A program made the translations under genes and the position numbers. Source: Microbacterium sp. SORGH_AS_0969 (GTDB lineage: Bacteria; Actinomycetota; Actinomycetes; Actinomycetales; Microbacteriaceae). Taken from it: a stretch of DNA of 64,000 bases. A model generated the notes under the pieces. It saw only the letters and a list, made by a program, of their open reading frames with translations. It was not told the origin of the DNA and ran no database searches. Position 1 is the first letter of the stretch. Every line of letters begins with the position of its first letter. The stretch is taken from NCBI RefSeq assembly GCF_030818255.1, contig NZ_JAUTAG010000001.1:2604001-2668000 (forward strand), written 5' to 3'. Of the stretch, positions 7,955 through 15,207 are shown in pieces.

Positions 7955-8748
7955 ACGAGAGGGAATTCGCCGACCTCGCAGCCGGTCACGCGCTGAACGC
8001 GCTATCCGACGCTGACGAACGCGCGTACCAGGAGGCGCTTGCGAGCAATCCCCATTGGGAGTCGCACGTCCGCGACGCGGCCGAGGCGATCGCCGCCCTG
8101 AGTGCGGTCGTCGAGCCCGTCGACCCGCCGCCGTCGGTGCGCGCCTCCCTCATGGCTCGTATCGCCGACCTTCCTCAGCAACCCGTCGCGCCGGCCACCA
8201 CCCCCGAGGTCGCCCGCGACGACGAGGACTACGCGGCGGCAGGTCCCGCGCCGGTGATTCCGGATGCCACTTCCTCGCGCCCCGCGAGCTGGGGCCGTCG
8301 TCGCTGGTTCACGCTCGCGGCATCCATCGTCGCCGTTCTGGTCCTCGGCTTCGGGGCGGCGTCGCTCGGTCAGTACCTCACGCGCCCCGCGGCCGTCGTC
8401 GCCCTGCAGCAGATCGAGAGCGCGCCCGACGCACGGTCCGCCTCGGTGTCGATGCCGGACGGGGGCTCCGCGACCGCGCACTGGTCGGCTTCGACCGGGC
8501 AGAGCGTGCTCGTGACAGACGGCATGCCGGCGCTCAGCGACGACCAGACCTACGAACTGTGGTTCGTGCGGGGCGAGACGCCGATCGCCGCGGGCATTTT
8601 TGAGACGGATGCCGAGGGTCGGGCGACGGCGATGCTCGAGGGAGAATTCCACTCGGGCGACGTCATCGCGGTGACGGTCGAACCGGCGGGCGGATCGCCC
8701 GACGGGACGCCGAGCTCCGCGCCGGTCGTGGCGGTCGCCACCGCGTGA
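7951..8748 (+). CDS. rskA: Anti-sigma-K factor RskA-like membrane protein
   Basis: 265 residues. The N-terminal anti-sigma domain ([20 protein letters not shown]) binds the sigma factor in the cytoplasm. A single membrane helix follows near residues 118-140 ([18 protein letters not shown]). The extracytoplasmic RskA domain contains TYELWFVRG and ends near VTVEPAGGS. Family knowledge: RskA is cleaved by regulated proteolysis to free SigK. It overlaps sigK by 4 bp. The length is normal for the family. Downstream lies a hairpin repeat shared with the 9.5-kb region. Confidence 0.92.
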   Translation: MNEREFADLAAGHALNALSDADERAYQEALASNPHWESHVRDAAEAIAALSAVVEPVDPPPSVRASLMARIADLPQQPVAPATTPEVARDDEDYAAAGPAPVIPDATSSRPASWGRRRWFTLAASIVAVLVLGFGAASLGQYLTRPAAVVALQQIESAPDARSASVSMPDGGSATAHWSASTGQSVLVTDGMPALSDDQTYELWFVRGETPIAAGIFETDAEGRATAMLEGEFHSGDVIAVTVEPAGGSPDGTPSSAPVVAVATA

Positions 8749-8762
8749 GGCTGCTCGAGCGA

Positions 8763-8787
8763 GGTCCCTGAGCTTGTCGAAGGGACC
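8763..8787. repeat. 25-bp palindromic repeat, copy 1 (GGTCCCT stem)
   Basis: A 7-bp stem GGTCCCT/AGGGACC surrounds the constant loop GAGCTTGTCGA. The same loop occurs three more times between 9474 and 9671, two of them with a different but still complementary stem. This is a REP-like intergenic element. Confidence 0.8.
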
Positions 8788-8824
8788 GGACCCTCGTCCC
8801 CGGCTGACCGCCTAGCCTGGAACG

Positions 8825-9463
8825 ATGAGCGATTCGCCGCGCGAGTTCCACAAGCCGATCCGACGCCCCGCCGAACTGTTCGACCGCCTCTTCGCCGCCG
8901 ACGACCCCGCCGAGGTCTCGCGCGTCGCGCACAGCACCGCTCACGCTCTCCTCGCGCGCGTCCGCGCGGATCCGAGCGTCGACATCGTCGAGCGTCTCGT
9001 CGCGTTCACCGACGATCACGGCATCGACGACATCGCCGAGTTGTGGTCGCGGTCACCCGCGCGCTCCCTCCCGGGGGCACTGTGGCGTCTCTACCTGCTG
9101 CAGCTCATGATCCACGACGATGCGGCGACGGCGGCCCTGCTGTACGAGCGAGGACGCGTCGAGATGGCGACGGTCGACCCCGTCGTGGTCGGCGCCCCTG
9201 CGCCCGCCGGCCCCGAGGAGCTCGTGCAGCTGATCGACACGATCCTCAGGGGACTGTTTGAGGGCGATTTCGCCGTGGCGCTGGACCGCGCCGCCGCGTT
9301 CTGCCGAGTCCAGGCGTCGGGGTCGACGCATCTCGCCGATGACTACGAGAACACCGAGTCGGAGCGGGCTTCGGCGTTGACCACGCGGGCGCTTCGGCTG
9401 TCGACGTACGCCGAAGATTTGTCAGCGGCCGCGGCGCTGTGGCGGCGGGATGCGCTGACCTGA
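8825..9463 (+). CDS. Conserved actinobacterial protein of unknown function
   Basis: 212 residues, soluble and mostly helical. I recall close homologues in Microbacteriaceae carrying the misleading name DNA-directed RNA polymerase subunit beta; nothing here resembles RpoB. Visible blocks are FHKPIRRPAELFDRLF at the N-terminus, AHALLARVRADP, ELWSRSPARSLPGALWRLYLL, and ILRGLFEGDFAVALDRAAAF. It has no signal peptide or membrane segment. The ATG at 8825 has TAGCCT exactly 6 nt upstream, so the mRNA is probably leaderless. Palindromic repeats lie on both sides, so it is likely its own transcription unit. No function is proposed. Confidence 0.8.
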   Translation: MSDSPREFHKPIRRPAELFDRLFAADDPAEVSRVAHSTAHALLARVRADPSVDIVERLVAFTDDHGIDDIAELWSRSPARSLPGALWRLYLLQLMIHDDAATAALLYERGRVEMATVDPVVVGAPAPAGPEELVQLIDTILRGLFEGDFAVALDRAAAFCRVQASGSTHLADDYENTESERASALTTRALRLSTYAEDLSAAAALWRRDALT

Positions 9464-9473
9464 GGGTGCGCCC

Positions 9474-9498
9474 GGTCCCTTCGACAAGCTCAGGGACC
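9474..9498. repeat. 25-bp palindromic repeat, copy 2 (inverted orientation)
   Basis: GGTCCCT/AGGGACC stem with loop TCGACAAGCTC, the reverse complement of the loop in copy 1. It is the same element in the opposite orientation, just after the 8825 gene, and may act as its terminator. Confidence 0.8.
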
Positions 9499-9502
9499 TC
9501 GC

Positions 9503-9574
9503 GTGAGCGGGCGGCCTCGCGTGAGCGGGCGGCCTTGCATGAGCGGGCGGCCTTGCGTGAGCGGGCGGCCTCGC
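9503..9574. repeat. Four 18-bp tandem repeats
   Basis: Units of the form GTGAGCGGGCGGCCTCGC are repeated four times at 9503, 9521, 9539 and 9557, with T/C and A/G variants. The units are directly adjacent with no spacers, so this is a minisatellite and not a CRISPR. Confidence 0.85.
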
Positions 9575-9598
9575 GGGAGCCGTGCCTGGCGTGGAGCC

Positions 9599-9623
9599 GG
9601 TGGCTGAGCTTGTCGAAGCCACC
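9599..9623. repeat. 25-bp palindromic repeat, copy 3 (GGTGGCT stem)
   Basis: Stem GGTGGCT/AGCCACC around the constant GAGCTTGTCGA loop. Compared with copies 1 and 2 both stem arms changed together, so pairing is kept. Confidence 0.8.
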
Positions 9624-9646
9624 GGCGGAGAGAGCGCGGCGGGAAA

Positions 9647-9671
9647 GGTGGCTGAGCTTGTCGAAGCCACC
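9647..9671. repeat. 25-bp palindromic repeat, copy 4 (GGTGGCT stem)
   Basis: Identical to copy 3 and in the same orientation, 48 bp further on. Confidence 0.8.
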
Positions 9672-9876
9672 CGCGGGAGGAACACACCGCAGAAAAGAAA
9701 AGTGCCGGACCGCAGAACGCCTCTCGGCGCATGGCCGCTCATAGCGGCAGAAGATGGAGCCCGGGGTTACTGCGGCCCGGCATGAAAAGTGTAACAAGCG
9801 TCAGCCGCCGACATTCCCTCCGAAGGCCCCGTTGACACGACCCGGGCGTGTCGTAGCCCGAGCGTAGGCTCGCTCC

Positions 9877-10761
9877 ATGGCTTTACGTTTCGCCCTCATG
9901 ATCGACCCCGTGGCATCCGATGATCGACGCGAGAGCTTCGACGACGCCTTCACCGTGGTCGACCCGCTCGGTCCGGCGCTGCCTCTCGGCGAGCTGAGCG
10001 CGCAGCGCGGCGACGGCGTCTTCGAGTCACTCGGTGTGGTCGACGGGCACGCTCAAGAGGTCGGTCCGCACCTGGATCGGCTTGCGCATTCCGCGCACCT
10101 GCTCGACCTCCCGGCGCCGAACGCGGCGCAGTGGCGGGCGGCGATCGCGCGCGTCGCCGCCGAAGCCGGGCCGGGGGAGAGCGTGATCAAGCTCATTCTC
10201 AGCCGGGGCGTCGAGGAGGGGGCGTCGCCGACCGCGTGGGTCACCCTCGCCACCGCGCCCGAAAACACGCGCGCGCGCACCGAAGGGGTGCGCGTCGTCA
10301 CCCTCGATCGCGGTTACCAGCTCGATGTCCCCTGGCGCGCGCCGTGGCTGCTGCTCGGGGCGAAGACGCTCTCCTACGCCGTCAACATGGCCGCGATCCG
10401 CGAGGCGAAGCGGCGGGGAGCCGACGACGCCGTGTTCGTCACGACCGACGGTTACGTGCTCGAGGCGCCCACGGCATCCGTCATCCTCCGCTCCGGGAAT
10501 AGGTTCGTCACGCCCGAGCCCGCCGCCGGAATCCTGCACGGGACCACGCAGCGAAGCCTTTTCACCCACCTCGCGCAGCGCGGCTTCTCGACCGTGTACG
10601 AGCCGGTGCTCCTGAGCGACCTCAGAGCCGCGGATGCCGCGTGGTTGCTGTCGAGCGTCCGCCTGGCCGCGCCGATCTCGGCGGTTGACGGTGTCGACAA
10701 GTCCGTCGATCGCGATCTGACCGACGAGTTGAACGCTTACCTGCTCTCGCCGCGCGACTGA
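9877..10761 (+). CDS. Class IV aminotransferase / aminodeoxychorismate lyase-like PLP enzyme
   Basis: 294 residues of the fold-type IV PLP family (PabC, BCAT and D-amino-acid transaminases). The catalytic lysine is in LLGAKTLSY near residue 163. The cofactor-binding block is DDAVFVTTDGYVLEAPTAS, with the Glu that contacts the PLP ring nitrogen, and the phosphate-binding turn is GILHGTTQ. The QRGDGVFES segment near the N-terminus resembles aminodeoxychorismate lyase, which makes 4-aminobenzoate for folate, but substrate cannot be fixed from sequence alone. The ATG at 9877 has TAGGCT 6 nt upstream, so a leaderless transcript is likely. It is convergent with the pst operon, with a shared hairpin between. 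Confidence 0.85.
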   Translation: MALRFALMIDPVASDDRRESFDDAFTVVDPLGPALPLGELSAQRGDGVFESLGVVDGHAQEVGPHLDRLAHSAHLLDLPAPNAAQWRAAIARVAAEAGPGESVIKLILSRGVEEGASPTAWVTLATAPENTRARTEGVRVVTLDRGYQLDVPWRAPWLLLGAKTLSYAVNMAAIREAKRRGADDAVFVTTDGYVLEAPTASVILRSGNRFVTPEPAAGILHGTTQRSLFTHLAQRGFSTVYEPVLLSDLRAADAAWLLSSVRLAAPISAVDGVDKSVDRDLTDELNAYLLSPRD

Positions 10762-10817
10762 CGCCCGAATCGCCCCCGAACCGGCTTGCCCGGGGACGTC
10801 CCGCCCCCGCAAACGAC

Positions 10818-10843
10818 GATGGCCCCGCCGAAGCGGGGCCATC
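10818..10843. terminator. Bidirectional terminator of pstB and the aminotransferase gene
   Basis: Perfect 11-bp stem GATGGCCCCGC/GCGGGGCCATC with a CGAA tetraloop between the two convergent genes. No strong T-run is seen on either side. Confidence 0.7.
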
Positions 10844-10858
10844 TCGCGTGACGCGGGC

Positions 10859-11638
10859 TTATCCGAAGCGTCCCGAGACGTAGTCCTCGGTCGCCTGGAC
10901 GGTCGGGGCGGTGAAGATCGCCGAGGTGTCGTTGTACTCGATGAGCTTTCCGGGCTTGCCGGTTCCGGCGATGTTGAAGAACGCCGTCTTGTCGCTCACG
11001 CGCGAGGCCTGCTGCATGTTGTGCGTCACGATCACGATCGTGTACTCGCTCTTCAGCTCGCCGATCAGCTCCTCGATCGCGAAGGTCGAGATGGGGTCGA
11101 GGGCCGAGCACGGCTCGTCCATCAGCAGCACGTCGGGCGAAACGGCGATCGCGCGGGCGATGCACAGGCGCTGCTGCTGACCACCGGAAAGGCCGCCGCC
11201 CGGCTTGTCGAGGCGGTCCTTGACCTCGTTCCAGAGGTTGGCGCCCTGCAGCGACTTCTCGACGAGGGCGTCGGCGTCGCTCTTCGACATGCGCTTGTCG
11301 TTGAGCTTCGCGCCGGCCAGCACGTTCTCGCGGATCGACATCGTCGGGAAGGGGTTCGGACGCTGGAAGACCATCCCGACGTGACGGCGCACGAGCACCG
11401 GGTCGACCCCGGGGCCGTACAGGTCGTCACCGTCGATCAGCACGCGGCCCTTGACGTGTCCGCCCGGGATGACCTCGTGCATGCGATTCAGCGTGCGCAG
11501 GAACGTGGACTTCCCACAGCCCGAGGGGCCGATGAAGGCGGTGACCGAACGCGGCTCGATGTCGATCGAGACGCCCTCGACCGCGAGGAAGTCGCTGTAG
11601 TAGACGTTGAGGTCCTGGACCTCGATGCTCTTGGACAT
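10859..11638 (-). CDS. pstB: Phosphate ABC transporter ATP-binding protein PstB
   Basis: 259 residues. It carries Walker [10 protein letters not shown], the Q-loop region, signature LSGGQQQR, Walker B VLLMDEP and the switch His in VTHNMQQ. PstB powers high-affinity phosphate import through PstA and PstC. Typical PstB features include [11 protein letters not shown] and VFQRPNPFP. It is the last gene of the pstSCAB operon, 20 bp after pstA, and ends at a strong hairpin. PhoU (30024) normally communicates with this complex to signal phosphate sufficiency to the SenX3-RegX3 pair. Confidence 0.97.
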   Translation of the reverse strand: MSKSIEVQDLNVYYSDFLAVEGVSIDIEPRSVTAFIGPSGCGKSTFLRTLNRMHEVIPGGHVKGRVLIDGDDLYGPGVDPVLVRRHVGMVFQRPNPFPTMSIRENVLAGAKLNDKRMSKSDADALVEKSLQGANLWNEVKDRLDKPGGGLSGGQQQRLCIARAIAVSPDVLLMDEPCSALDPISTFAIEELIGELKSEYTIVIVTHNMQQASRVSDKTAFFNIAGTGKPGKLIEYNDTSAIFTAPTVQATEDYVSGRFG

Positions 11639-11658
11639 GGGGGTGTGCCTTTCCGCGC

Positions 11659-12747
11659 TCAGCGGGACTTCGGTGCGAACAGAGCCGCGACGATCCGGGC
11701 GATCAGGTTGAAGATGACGACGAGGACGACGAGGAGGAAAGCCGCGCCCCAGGCGTTGGCCTGAGAGGCGTCGATGTCTTGCCCGGGGAAGCTGTACGCG
11801 GTGTACGCCATGACCGGCAGGGTCTGCATCGGACCCTCGAAGGGGTTGGAGTTGAAGTTGTCGGTGAAGCTGGCGGCGATGAAGATCGGTGCCGTCTCAC
11901 CCACGACGCGCGCCACGGCCAGCACGACACCGGTGATGATGCCCGAGGCCGCCGTCCGCAGCACGACCTTGACGATCGTCGCCGAGCGGGGGACGCCGAG
12001 GGCGAGCGACGCTTCGCGCAGGTCGGCCGGCACCAGGCGCAGCATCTCTTCGGTCGAGCGGATGACGATGGGGATCATCAGCACGCACAGGGCGATGGAT
12101 GCCGAGAACCCGCTGAACGCCTTCGGACCCACGATGAGGCTGAACAGCGAGAACGCGAACAGACCCGCGACGATCGAGGGGATGCCGGTCATCACATCGA
12201 CGAGGAAGGTTATCGTGCGACGCAGCGGGTTGGTCGGCAGCGCGTACTCGACGAGGTAGACGGCCGCGAGGACGCCGACGGGGACGGAGATGAGCGCGGC
12301 GATCCCCGTGATGATCAGGGTGCCGGTGATGGCCTGCCACGCACCGGCGGTCGCGACGACCTCGAGGGTGTTCGGATCGAAGGAGCTTCCGCCGACCTGG
12401 GTGATGAACTGCAGGTTCACCACGGCGAGTCCCTTGGAGATCACCGTCCACAGGGTCGACACGAGCGGTGCGAGGGCGAGAAGGAACGCGGCGGTGACCA
12501 GCCCGCGGACGATGCGGTCCACGGCCTTGCGACGGTTCTCGACGATCGCGGAGCCGACGCCGATCGCGATCAGGTAGATCACGGCGGTCAGGATGAGCCA
12601 GAGCGCGAGGTTGAAGCCCCCGAAGAGGAACTGCACCGCGGCGATGACGACGGCGACGCCGACGAGCAGCGCGGGTTCGATGAACCGCGGAAGCTGGCCG
12701 CTGGTGAGGGCCAGGGGAGCCGAGGACGGGACGGCGGAGGCGGTCAC
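11659..12747 (-). CDS. pstA: Phosphate ABC transporter permease PstA
   Basis: 362 residues from GTG at 12747, which overlaps the pstC stop by 4 bp. A longer frame upstream is antisense shadow. It has an extended N-terminal part with extra membrane segments (residues 20-100), then the canonical permease domain with the EAA loop ([24 protein letters not shown]). PstA pairs with PstC to form the channel for inorganic phosphate. The N-terminal extension is usual in actinobacterial PstA. Expression follows the PHO-box promoter upstream of pstS, lowered by the pstS-pstC hairpin. Confidence 0.96.
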   Translation of the reverse strand: MTASAVPSSAPLALTSGQLPRFIEPALLVGVAVVIAAVQFLFGGFNLALWLILTAVIYLIAIGVGSAIVENRRKAVDRIVRGLVTAAFLLALAPLVSTLWTVISKGLAVVNLQFITQVGGSSFDPNTLEVVATAGAWQAITGTLIITGIAALISVPVGVLAAVYLVEYALPTNPLRRTITFLVDVMTGIPSIVAGLFAFSLFSLIVGPKAFSGFSASIALCVLMIPIVIRSTEEMLRLVPADLREASLALGVPRSATIVKVVLRTAASGIITGVVLAVARVVGETAPIFIAASFTDNFNSNPFEGPMQTLPVMAYTAYSFPGQDIDASQANAWGAAFLLVVLVVIFNLIARIVAALFAPKSR

Positions 12748-13784
12748 GAGCGCTTTCCTCTCTTGCGGCCCTTCGCACCTGGTCCCGTCGCCGAGATGAT
12801 GTAGCGCGCGAGCATGTTGACCGCGAGCGACACGACGAAGAGCATGAGGCCCGTGCCGATGAGCGCGGAGCGCTGCAGGTCGGTCGCGATCGGGAAGTTC
12901 AGGGCGATGTTGGCGGCGATGGTCTGGGAGTTGTAGCCGTCGGTGAGCAGGAGCACTGAGTAGATGAGGCTCGGCGAGATGATCAGGGCGATGGCCATGG
13001 TCTCGCCGAGGGCACGGCCGAGACCGAGCAGCGTCGCCGAGACCATGCCGCTGCGCGCGTAGGGGAAGACCGCCAGGCGGATCATCTCCCAGCGCGTGGC
13101 ACCGAGGGCGAGAGCGGCTTCTTCGTGCAGGCGCGGGGTCTGCAGGAAGATCTCCCGGGTGATCGAGGTCACGATCGGCAGGATCATGACCGCGAGCACG
13201 ACGCCACCGGTGAACATCGTGGAGCCGGTGGTCGACACGGGGCCCTGGAAGAGCGGGATCCAGCCGAGGTACTCGTTGAGGAACTGGCTCACCGGCAGCA
13301 GGAGCGGGCGCATCACGATGATGCCCCAGAGGCCGAAGACGATCGAGGGCACCGCGGCCAGCAGGTCGACGATGTAGCCGAGCGCCCCGGCGATCTTGCG
13401 GGGTGCGTAGTGCGAGATGAACAGCGCGATGCCGATGGCGACGGGGGTTCCGATCACCATCGCGATGAGCGCCGCCCAAATGCTGCCGAAGAGCAGCGGA
13501 CCGACGTACTCCCAGAAGCTCGACCAGTTGCGGTTCTGGTAGCCGGCGAGGTCGCCCTCGCTCCAGTTCGCCGTGATGGCCGGGAGGCCCCGGATGATCA
13601 GGAAGATGGCCACACCGGCGAGGATGACCATGATCGACACGGCGGCCGTGGTCGACAGGCCGAGGAAGACGGTGTCGCCGACGCGACGCTTCCCGACGAT
13701 GCTGGCTTTCGGGGTGCTCGGTGTCGCGGCGTCGGTCGCGGCGTCACTCACGGTGTCAGTCACGGGGGACCTCATGCTCGGCAC
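12744..13784 (-). CDS. pstC: Phosphate ABC transporter permease PstC
   Basis: Up to 346 residues with six predicted membrane helices and the EAA-type loop (HEEAALALGATRWEMIRLAVFP). It forms the Pst membrane channel with PstA. Start choice is uncertain: GTG 13784 (longest), ATG 13775, or GTG 13763, the last preceded by TGAGG at good spacing. The differing residues are a disordered Thr/Asp/Ala-rich tail, so function is unaffected. It lies downstream of the pstS hairpin and is translationally coupled to pstA. Confidence 0.95.
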   Translation of the reverse strand: MPSMRSPVTDTVSDAATDAATPSTPKASIVGKRRVGDTVFLGLSTTAAVSIMVILAGVAIFLIIRGLPAITANWSEGDLAGYQNRNWSSFWEYVGPLLFGSIWAALIAMVIGTPVAIGIALFISHYAPRKIAGALGYIVDLLAAVPSIVFGLWGIIVMRPLLLPVSQFLNEYLGWIPLFQGPVSTTGSTMFTGGVVLAVMILPIVTSITREIFLQTPRLHEEAALALGATRWEMIRLAVFPYARSGMVSATLLGLGRALGETMAIALIISPSLIYSVLLLTDGYNSQTIAANIALNFPIATDLQRSALIGTGLMLFVVSLAVNMLARYIISATGPGAKGRKRGKRS

Positions 13785-13873
13785 GGATCAAGGGGTGCTC
13801 CTCGGTCGGGTTCTCTCTGAGGATGTTCGGCTCAGCGGAACGGTCGATGCGGAATCGACCCCTCCGATCAGCC

Positions 13874-13908
13874 CGGCCCGGTCCGCACAGGAGGTGCGGA
13901 CCGGGCCG
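13874..13908 (-). terminator. Intercistronic hairpin between pstS and pstC
   Basis: A perfect 15-bp GC-rich stem (13874-13888 with 13894-13908) and a 5-nt loop AGGAG directly follow pstS. In pst operons such a hairpin lets the binding protein be made in excess of the permeases by partial termination or RNA stabilisation. That role is inferred from position. Confidence 0.7.
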
Positions 13909-13921
13909 AGTCCGAGAGGTG

Positions 13922-15049
13922 TTACTTGATGGCCGCGAGCGTCTCCGCAGCAGCCGAGAGGACCGAGTCCGGCAGCGGGGCGGAGCCGGCGTTCTTCGCG
14001 GCGACGGCCTGGCCCGTGGTGCTCGTGACGAAGCCGAGGTACGACTTCACGAGCTCGGACTGCTTGGTGTCCTTGAAGGTGGTGCAGGTGACGGCGTACG
14101 ACACGAGCGGGATCGGGTAGGTCTCGGCGGTCAGCTTCGAGTAGTCGAACTTCTTCGACAGGTCACCCGGGACGCCGTTGCTGGCGTCGACGGCCGCGGC
14201 CTCGAACGTCGCGGTGACGGCCTCGGCGCTGTAGGGGATCGCGGTGCCGTCCTGGATGATCGCGGCCGCGTTCAGGTCGCCGATGGCGGAGTGGTCGGCG
14301 TAGCCGATGGTGCCCGAGCCGGCCTTGACCGCCTCGACGACGCCGGAGCCGCCCTTCTGCTTCGACACGTTGCCCTCGATCGGCCAGTCCTTGCCCGCGG
14401 GCGAGGTCCAGACCGACGACTGCGTCGCGGCGAGGTAGTTCGTGAAGTTCTGCGTGGTGCCTGAGCCGTCCGAACGCGCGACGGTCGTGATGGGGCCGGC
14501 GGGGAGAGCCGTGCCGTTGTCCTTGGTGATGGCCGGGTCGGACCAGTCGGTGATCTGCAGCGCGAAGATCTTCGCGACGGTCTCACCCGAGAGCTTGAGG
14601 TCGGTCACGCCGGGGACGTTGAAGATGATCGCGACACCGTCGAGGTAGATCGGGATGTTCACGCCACCCTCGGTGCAGAGAGCCTTCGACTGCGCGGTCT
14701 GGTCGGCGTTGAGGGGCGAGTCCGAGCCGGCGAAGTCGTACGCGCCGCTCAGGAAGTTGGTGACACCACCGCCAGAGCCCTGCGACTTGTCGTAGTTGAC
14801 CGTCACGCCCTTGACCTGCGCGTTGTACGCGGCGGTCCAGGCGGCCTGCGCGTTGGACTGGGCGCTCGAGCCACCCGCGGTGATCGTGCCCGTGAGGTTC
14901 GGGTCGAGCGTGGCCGTGACGTCGGACGAGGTCGGCGATGCCGAGGTGCCCGCGGCGTCGCCGGAGCCGGAGGGGGAGGAGCAGCCGGCGAGAGCGAGCG
15001 AGGCGACGGCCGCCACGGCGCCCAGCTGAACGAATCGGGAGAGCTTCAC
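13922..15049 (-). CDS. pstS: Phosphate-binding lipoprotein PstS
   Basis: 375 residues from GTG 15049, preceded by AAGGA. The signal peptide ends with lipobox LAGC (Cys23), so the protein is anchored to the outer membrane face. A Ser/Ala/Thr linker precedes the phosphate-binding fold with TITAGGSSAQSNAQAAW, then SQGSGGGVTNFLSG and RSDGSGTT, the loops that hydrogen-bond phosphate. It captures inorganic phosphate for PstCAB. An 11-bp direct-repeat PHO box lies about 90 bp upstream, so the gene should be strongly induced by phosphate limitation. Confidence 0.97.
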   Translation of the reverse strand: MKLSRFVQLGAVAAVASLALAGCSSPSGSGDAAGTSASPTSSDVTATLDPNLTGTITAGGSSAQSNAQAAWTAAYNAQVKGVTVNYDKSQGSGGGVTNFLSGAYDFAGSDSPLNADQTAQSKALCTEGGVNIPIYLDGVAIIFNVPGVTDLKLSGETVAKIFALQITDWSDPAITKDNGTALPAGPITTVARSDGSGTTQNFTNYLAATQSSVWTSPAGKDWPIEGNVSKQKGGSGVVEAVKAGSGTIGYADHSAIGDLNAAAIIQDGTAIPYSAEAVTATFEAAAVDASNGVPGDLSKKFDYSKLTAETYPIPLVSYAVTCTTFKDTKQSELVKSYLGFVTSTTGQAVAAKNAGSAPLPDSVLSAAAETLAAIK

Positions 15050-15135
15050 TGTGTGAATCCTTCGTATGTCGGGGACACGAACCCGGTGCAGGGTTCTCCC
15101 GCACGGTAAACACCGACTCTTACGAGAGTGCGTTG

Positions 15136-15157
15136 TCCGGGTGAACGGAGGGTGAAC
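15136..15157 (-). promoter_or_regulatory. PHO box (two 11-bp direct repeats) upstream of pstS
   Basis: On the minus strand GTTCACCCTCC is followed directly by GTTCACCCGGA. This matches the known actinobacterial PhoP-type PHO-box unit (GTTCAYYYRGS) at 11-bp periodicity. It lies between pstS and the divergent NRPS-like gene (start 15208, 50 bp away), so a phosphate regulator bound here could affect both. Confidence 0.85.
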
Positions 15158-15207
15158 CACTCCGGCCTGACCGGGACGTTTTCTTCGGCGGTATACGCTT
15201 CACCCCC

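Larger units (their letters stand above)
9464..9876. other. 412-bp repeat-rich gap
   Basis: No gene is supported. The gap holds three copies of the GAGCTTGTCGA-loop palindrome, four 18-bp tandem repeats, and 9672-9860 without recognisable features. A TAGGCT -10 for the aminotransferase gene lies at 9865-9870. Frames through the tandem repeats give only repetitive Arg/Ala/Glu peptides. Confidence 0.7.

Noticed and set aside
9503..9574. Tandem repeats considered as a CRISPR array
   Set aside because: The 18-bp units are contiguous without spacers and no cas gene is present.
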